A stretch of 64,000 nucleotides of DNA, taken from contig JAHYIO010000033.1 of NCBI GenBank assembly GCA_020543525.1, forward strand, positions 2,933,208 through 2,997,207, in the 5' to 3' direction. The DNA comes from Coriolopsis trogii (taxonomy: Eukaryota; Basidiomycota; Agaricomycetes; Polyporales; Polyporaceae). The position numbers and the translations under genes are program-made. The notes under the pieces are model-generated. The model worked only from the letters and a program-made list of their open reading frames with translations. It searched no databases and was not told the DNA's origin. This document shows positions 59,185 through 64,000 of the stretch, in pieces (the first letter of the stretch is position 1; every line of letters starts with the position of its first letter).

Positions 59185-60162
59185 ATGGAGGAAGACTTTG
59201 CTCTCAACTCTCCCCCTTCCTCCCCCCCTCCTTCTCCTCCCACCTGGCAGCTCCACCACTCCAGGTTTACTGTGGCCTCTCCCCAGGTCTCCAGGTCTAA
59301 CCAAGCACTCTGCTGGGTGTATAGGCCTAACCACCCTCATTTTATTTCTGATTGGGTAGTTTTGGCAGTGTACATTCCACCTGAGGCTCACCAAGATGGA
59401 GTGGATGAGTTGAACTTCTACTGGATTCCTTCCAGATTTGAAGGTCCTCTACTTCTTCTCTCTGCTGTCCTGGCCTCCTACAGTCCCCATCTTGAGCTTC
59501 CTCCTCTCAGAAAGATCACCAAGTGGATGGCTAACCAGTATGCCACTGCTACCTCTGTTATGGATGAGGTTCTTGGAGAGATAGAGAATCTACCAGGCTT
59601 TTTGGTTATGCCAGATAGAGGTGAGTCATTTTTTCTTCTTCATTCCACATTTGGTTACACCATTTTCTTTAAGAACCCCCCACCCATACTCCTCAAGAAC
59701 TTGCCCAATTCCATCATCTTATCACCCTGCCCTATCTCACTCAGTGGTATACTGAGCAGCTCATGATGGGCTACAGTCTCAAGCCTCAAGTTGCACAAAG
59801 ATTGTTGGCTGGAAACCACTATCTTCTAGACTGGTCTTGCCTCTCAGGTGAGTGATTGCTGGATATATACTACTAGTTTGTGTGCTTATTCTTTTCCAGA
59901 CTGGGAACACCTCCACAGGTGGGCTCTGATGGTAGAGAGTCACCTCTGTCTCATTCCCAAGGTGGTGAAGGCTCTAACCAAGGCTAAGGCTGAAGTTGGA
60001 AATGTTCTCAACTTCATGGAGTCAGCTAAAAGAGTTAATGCTCTTTTTACTGATGAGTTGAAGATTTCTGAACATCAGTGTCTTACTTGGATTAATCTGG
60101 TAAGTCTGAATATATATTCTAGTTGATTGTGATGATACTTACAATTATGCAAGGCAAAGTAG
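59185..60162 (+). CDS. Subtelomeric gene X, unknown family (about 280 aa)
   Basis: Exon 1 (59185 to about 59621) starts MEEDFALNSPP with a Ser/Pro-rich stretch, then QLHHSRFTVASPQVSRSNQA, SDWVVLAVYIPPEAHQDG, FYWIPSRFEGPLLLL and PLRKITKWMANQYATATSVM. A GTGAGT intron leads to LAQFHHLITLPYLTQWYTEQ, a second intron to DWEHLHRWALMVESHLCLIP, and a last one closes the protein at INLAK with a stop at 60162. Phases agree. Codons almost avoid CpG, yet the frame and splice sites are clean, which suggests selection on the protein. No known domain was recognised. It is followed 0.6 kb downstream by a second gene of the same composition. Confidence 0.65.
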
Positions 60163-60337
60163 TTGTAATTTCCAAGCTATCCTTTAGTCACACTTTCCAC
60201 TATTTGTAGAGCTTGATGAATTAGTTTGAATTAACCTACCATCTGGAGTGTGCCTGGTCAAATCACAGAGCTATTGGGGAAGCAGAATCAGAATATAACC
60301 AGCCTAAAGGTCACTTTTCACTTAATAACAGCTATAA

Positions 60338-60500
60338 GGAAGTTTGGTCATGTGACTCAACTTGCCAGCTGTGGGGAAGTTTGGTCATGTGACTCAACTT
60401 GCCAGCTGTGGGGAAGTTTGGTCATGTGACTCAACTTGCCAGCTGTGGGGAAGTTTGGTCATGTGACTCAACTTGCCAGCTGTGGGGAAGTTTGATCATG
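60338..60500. repeat. 37-bp tandem repeat, about 4.3 copies
   Basis: AGTTTGGTCATGTGACTCAA occurs at 60341, 60378, 60415 and 60452, exactly 37 bp apart, with a degraded start at 60489. Copies are nearly identical. Each has the palindrome-like GTCATGTGAC. The same unit is found once, diverged, at 45.84 kb. Confidence 0.9.
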
Positions 60501-60534
60501 TGATCTAAATCTGAGATTTGATTATCTCATCATC

Positions 60535-60673
60535 TATTTAAATAGTTCAGCCACTGTCAAACTTCTACTCTCATCTTTTGATCTTCAACCACTATCATCC
60601 CCCATTCTACCATCATAGTAAGTCTTCTTTTAGTTATACTTTAGCTTATTCAACTACTTACAATCTATATAAA
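60535..60673 (+). promoter_or_regulatory. TATA-like elements upstream of the telomere-abutting gene
   Basis: TATTTAAATA at 60535-60544 lies about 230 bp, and TATATAAA at 60666-60673 lies 95 bp, before the ATG at 60768. A GTAAGT at about 60618 and a later CAG could form a 5' UTR intron if the upstream box is used. Confidence 0.45.
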
Positions 60674-60767
60674 GCATTCTGCCAACCTATCAGCTTGTCA
60701 CTGGTACAGTTGTTATTACTAAAATGTGCACAATTTGCTAACCAACCATAACCAATAGTCAGACAAT

Positions 60768-63700
60768 ATGTCCTCCACCTCAGCCTCTACTTCTACTATC
60801 ATTCCCACCTCAATCTCCTTTGACCAGGCTACTAAACCTGAGATCTACTCCTCTCTGTCCTCTGCTGCAGTGGTGGATATAGTCAAGACTGTCTACCCTC
60901 AGCTTCAGGATCCAGGTCTAGAGGATTTTAGAAAGTTGTTGCATGCCATTGCTCATGGGCCCTGTCTTGCTTCCATCTATGATGTGAAGCCCCATAAGGA
61001 CCAAAGACCTCTGGATACTGAGGCTGTCTCCAGGCTGATTACCAAGCTTGCAGATTCAGATCTCAGACTCAAACATCCTGCTTTTCTCATGGTTCCCACT
61101 ACTGTCTGGCAGAAATTCCAGGCTGTTCAGACCACCCACACCACCACACTCCTGGATCTTCCTATGTGTGATCTCACCACTTGTGGTGAAGATTATCCTG
61201 TGTCATTCACCCATGGGCACAGGTTTAGAGCTCTTAAGCAGTCTGTGGAGAATAAAGATGCATGGGCTGCATCTATCAAGGAGATATATGGGGAGAAGCT
61301 TCTGTGGCCATTCCTCCTTATTCCCTCTTGTAAGTGTGGTACTTTTTCTGGACTGTATTCTACTTCATTCTAACCTTTCAATTAGGCCTGAAGGAGGTTA
61401 TTCCTGATCAACTATGGGCTACCTTCATTTTGGTGGATAATAAAGTGGACAAGCAGCTTATGGCTCTATCAGAGCCCCAGTCCTGTGTCAGCTTCATTTT
61501 TGCTCTTCACCATCTCTACAAGCAACAATTCCTCCTAAATGGCTCTTATATCCCCACAAATCTCCACCACTCTGCTCTGTCTATCCAGTACAACTCTGCC
61601 AAGTCTATCCACCTTCATGGCAACACTTCCTCCATTCCTGGTGAAGGATGTCTTTCACATCCCAAGATTCTTGGCAGCTTGGCACTTGCTTTCTCTTCTC
61701 CACCAGCTAGAACATATTTCACCAAGAAGTCTTTGGAGTTTATTGCCAAAAGCAACTGCTGGGTAAGTGTGTTTTTGTAAACAGATATATTTTGACATAT
61801 GCTTACTATTATTCAGCCTTTTTCCACTTTCTTGCACCTTGCAGCTGTGCAGCTTACACCATTTCAAGAAGCCTCATGGGCATCTTGGAATGTGCTCAAG
61901 CATTCTCACAGAGATTCCATTGTGTTTTGCAATCTCAATCTTGCACAGCTCAGTCAACACAATAGGAATGGTTATACCTTTGTATATCATTCTCATCCTA
62001 CTGAGACTGAGAAGTTCATTGAAAGACTAGAAAGGGGAGATCCTGCCTCCTTGTGGTCTTTCAACCAGTCTATCAGACCAACTGGATCCTATAACTTTCT
62101 GAAACATTTGGACAATGGAGATGAGGTGAGTCTTAGATATATACATAAGCAGTATTAGACAGCTGATTATGCAACAGGTCATGTGGCTGAAGTTCTTTGG
62201 CTCCACTGTCAAACAGACCAGAACCTACTTTATCAATCTGATACATCTAACACACATTGTGAGTTTACCTTATATTTCTGATCACTTATCTATCTAACAG
62301 ATTATAGCTTGTTTGGGTCTTGGCAGGTCCTGATATTGCAGACATGCTAATGAACACCAAGAAGAATAGACCTCCAACATCTGCCTTTGGCTTATTCTCC
62401 TTCTGGAGATCAGCTGATGGGATTATTCTTGCATATCTTCAATGTGCTGAGGCAGCCCAAAAAGGTCAAAAATCAGTCAGTCTCCCTAGTATAGGCACAC
62501 CTCTTGGAGAGATCTACAATAAAGCCACATCTGAGCAACTTGAGAAGCTGCACAAGGTGAGTTAAATCTATTCTTTTATGTTAATTACTTACATATGGAT
62601 TAATCTAGCTGGCTTTGCTCCTCATTGATTGTGGTCACATTCTGCTAGAGGCTCTCCCAAAGGATCTTAAGCATCTTAGGGATAATCACTCCTCCCAGGA
62701 GGATTCAGAAGCATACTACTATTGGTGCTCTGATGGAACTCCAGCTCTTCATTCCTCTGATGGACTCAATGCCCCTACTGGTTCTGCTACTTGCAGAGGA
62801 AAACTCTCTCCTATGCGCTATTCTCTGCAACAGCTCCCTATACCTCATCCTGATCTTCATGTTTCCTGCTATGCTCAAGCAGTTAGAAATGTGGTTCAGC
62901 ATCCTATCTGGCAGGTTGTTTTCTTCCAGATTCTAAAGGTTGACCAACTGGTTAATCCTGGAGACATCTGGTTGTTGAACACCTATGCAGATATTACACC
63001 ACCTCAGCCTACTATTCCCCCATCTCTTACTGGTCTGCCATCAAATCACTCTGCTTCACTTCCCAACTCTCCCTCTAGTTCACCTGCTCCTTCCATTCCA
63101 ACACTCTCCAGAGACTCTTCACCTCTGAACAACTCTTCTTTTGATCCACAGTCCAAACTCCCTGCTACCTCATCTCCTTCACCCTCCCAATCTAATCCTG
63201 GCTCTTCATATCATCAAGTTGTTAACCCAACACATCTTCAAGTCTCTCCTAGTCAGCCCTCATCTGTTGCTCCCAACTCTCACACTCCCTTAAGCTGTGA
63301 ACAACAAACTCCCTCCCATTGGTCTCCTACTCCTCCAAAGGCTGTACATTCTTTCCACACCAATCTCAGCCCCTGTCCTACCCATCATGTCAGTTGGCAG
63401 CAAGACTCTTCTGATGAAGAAGAGGATCAGCTTGCTTCTGATGATCATCCTCTTCCAGCTCTTCTCCCTCTCCTTGTAGCTAGCAAGCAGCACAAGCAAT
63501 CAATCCAAGAGAGAGCAGAGAAGAGGAGGGAGCAACCAACAAAGATGATACATAGGAGAATGCATATGAAAGAAGTGCAACCAGAGGAAGAGGACCAGGA
63601 GGACCAGCACCAAGAAGAGGAGGAAGAGGAGGAGGAGAACCAGGAGGCCCAGGACCAGAAGAACCAGGATCAAGAGGAGGACCAGGACCAGGACCAGGAT

Positions 63701-64000
63701 CAGGAGGAACAGGACCAGGACCAGGATCAGGAGGAACAGGACCAAGAGGAGGAGGAGGAGGAACAGGACCAAGAGGAGGAGGAGGAGGAACATGAGGATG
63801 AAGAATATGATGGAGAAGAAGAACTAGAACATCAAGAACAAGAGAAGCAGCATGAACAGGAGAGTCTGGGGAACTTGGAGCAAGGAGATGCAGAACTAGA
63901 GACACAAGAGGACCAGGAGGCTACTGTTACTCAAGCAAGCAGGAAGAGAAAGCAGAGGATTAGGGTTAGGGTTAGGGTTAGGGTTAGGGTTAGGGTTAGG
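60768..64000 (+). CDS. Subtelomeric gene Y, unknown family, reading into the telomere (3' incomplete)
   Basis: Exons at about 60768-61331, 61387-61762, 61819-62125, 62179-62260, 62300-62557 and 62609-63959 give about 975 codons before the telomere. The N-terminus is MSSTSASTSTIIPTSISFDQ. Later segments are VVDIVKTVYPQLQDPGLEDF, DQLWATFILVDNKVDKQ, VMWLKFFGSTVKQT, NRPPTSAFGLFSFWRSADG and VVFFQILKVDQLVNPGDIWL. A Ser/Pro-rich region follows, then an extreme Glu/Asp/Gln tract (63590-63800) and a basic ASRKRKQR. The frame then continues through TTAGGG as alternating Arg-Val with no stop to the end. No domain was recognised. The coding sequence is nearly free of CpG. The natural C-terminus is probably lost. 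Confidence 0.65.
63960..64000 (+). repeat. Telomere, TTAGGG repeat
   Basis: Six full TTAGGG units plus TTAGG run uninterrupted to the last base, with the G-rich strand 5' to 3' outward. This shows that the right end of the window is a chromosome end. Confidence 0.98.

Noticed and set aside
63480..63905. Minus-strand ORFs rich in Pro or Leu opposite the acidic tract
   Set aside because: They are the complement of the Glu/Asp/Gln repeat of gene Y, and the low-complexity shadow explains them.
1..64000. tRNA genes, CRISPR arrays, transposases and reverse transcriptases
   Set aside because: I looked for tRNA boxes, regular short spaced repeats with unique spacers, and DDE or RT motifs and found none I could support. 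CRISPR is not expected in a fungus.

Overview
The window is the end of a fungal chromosome. It terminates at 64000 in an uninterrupted TTAGGG array (63960-64000). Short spliceosomal introns of about 45-90 nt, high coding GC and the gene families present (DUF6533-like, MYND, HET and OTT_1508-like deaminase proteins) point to a basidiomycete, most likely an Agaricomycete. A polypore is my guess and was not tested.

Region 1 (1-44.9 kb) is CpG-rich and gene-dense. It carries housekeeping genes: a mitochondrial carrier, Abp1, a ketopantoate reductase, coronin, a FAD oxidoreductase, an Ett1-like protein, Alg5 and the glycine-cleavage T-protein. Interleaved with these are family-expansion genes: a three-member MYND-related family (6.1-8.2 and 13.3-14.5 kb), an F-box protein, a single-pass membrane protein, four HET-domain genes (15.7-22.3 and 27.2-32.4 kb) and a predicted OTT_1508-type deaminase (42.8-44.9 kb). 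The HET genes plus the deaminase look like an allorecognition or immunity-type neighbourhood, 19-48 kb from the telomere.

Region 2 (44.9-64 kb) is subtelomeric. Two CpG-poor blocks (44.9-47.9 and 58.06-63.96 kb) contain satellites, an orphan zinc-binding ORF resembling the tail of basidiomycete RecQ-like helicases, and two unrecognised multi-exon genes. The last of these genes reads in frame straight into the telomere repeat.

Between these blocks sits a CpG-rich module of about 10 kb (48.5-58.05 kb). A 939-aa protein of unknown family and a roughly 1,190-aa SNF2-type helicase are transcribed divergently from a 2.5-kb intergenic region. That region holds 14 hairpin-forming elements with the shared 9-nt loop GGCTATACT. 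Seven are oriented with the left gene and seven with the right gene. Different satellites (122 bp and 176 bp) lie at the two 3' ends. This module is the best candidate for something undescribed.

Exon coordinates given to the base were checked by reading phase across GT-AG (one GC-AG) junctions. No similarity search was run, so family names rest on motif recognition.
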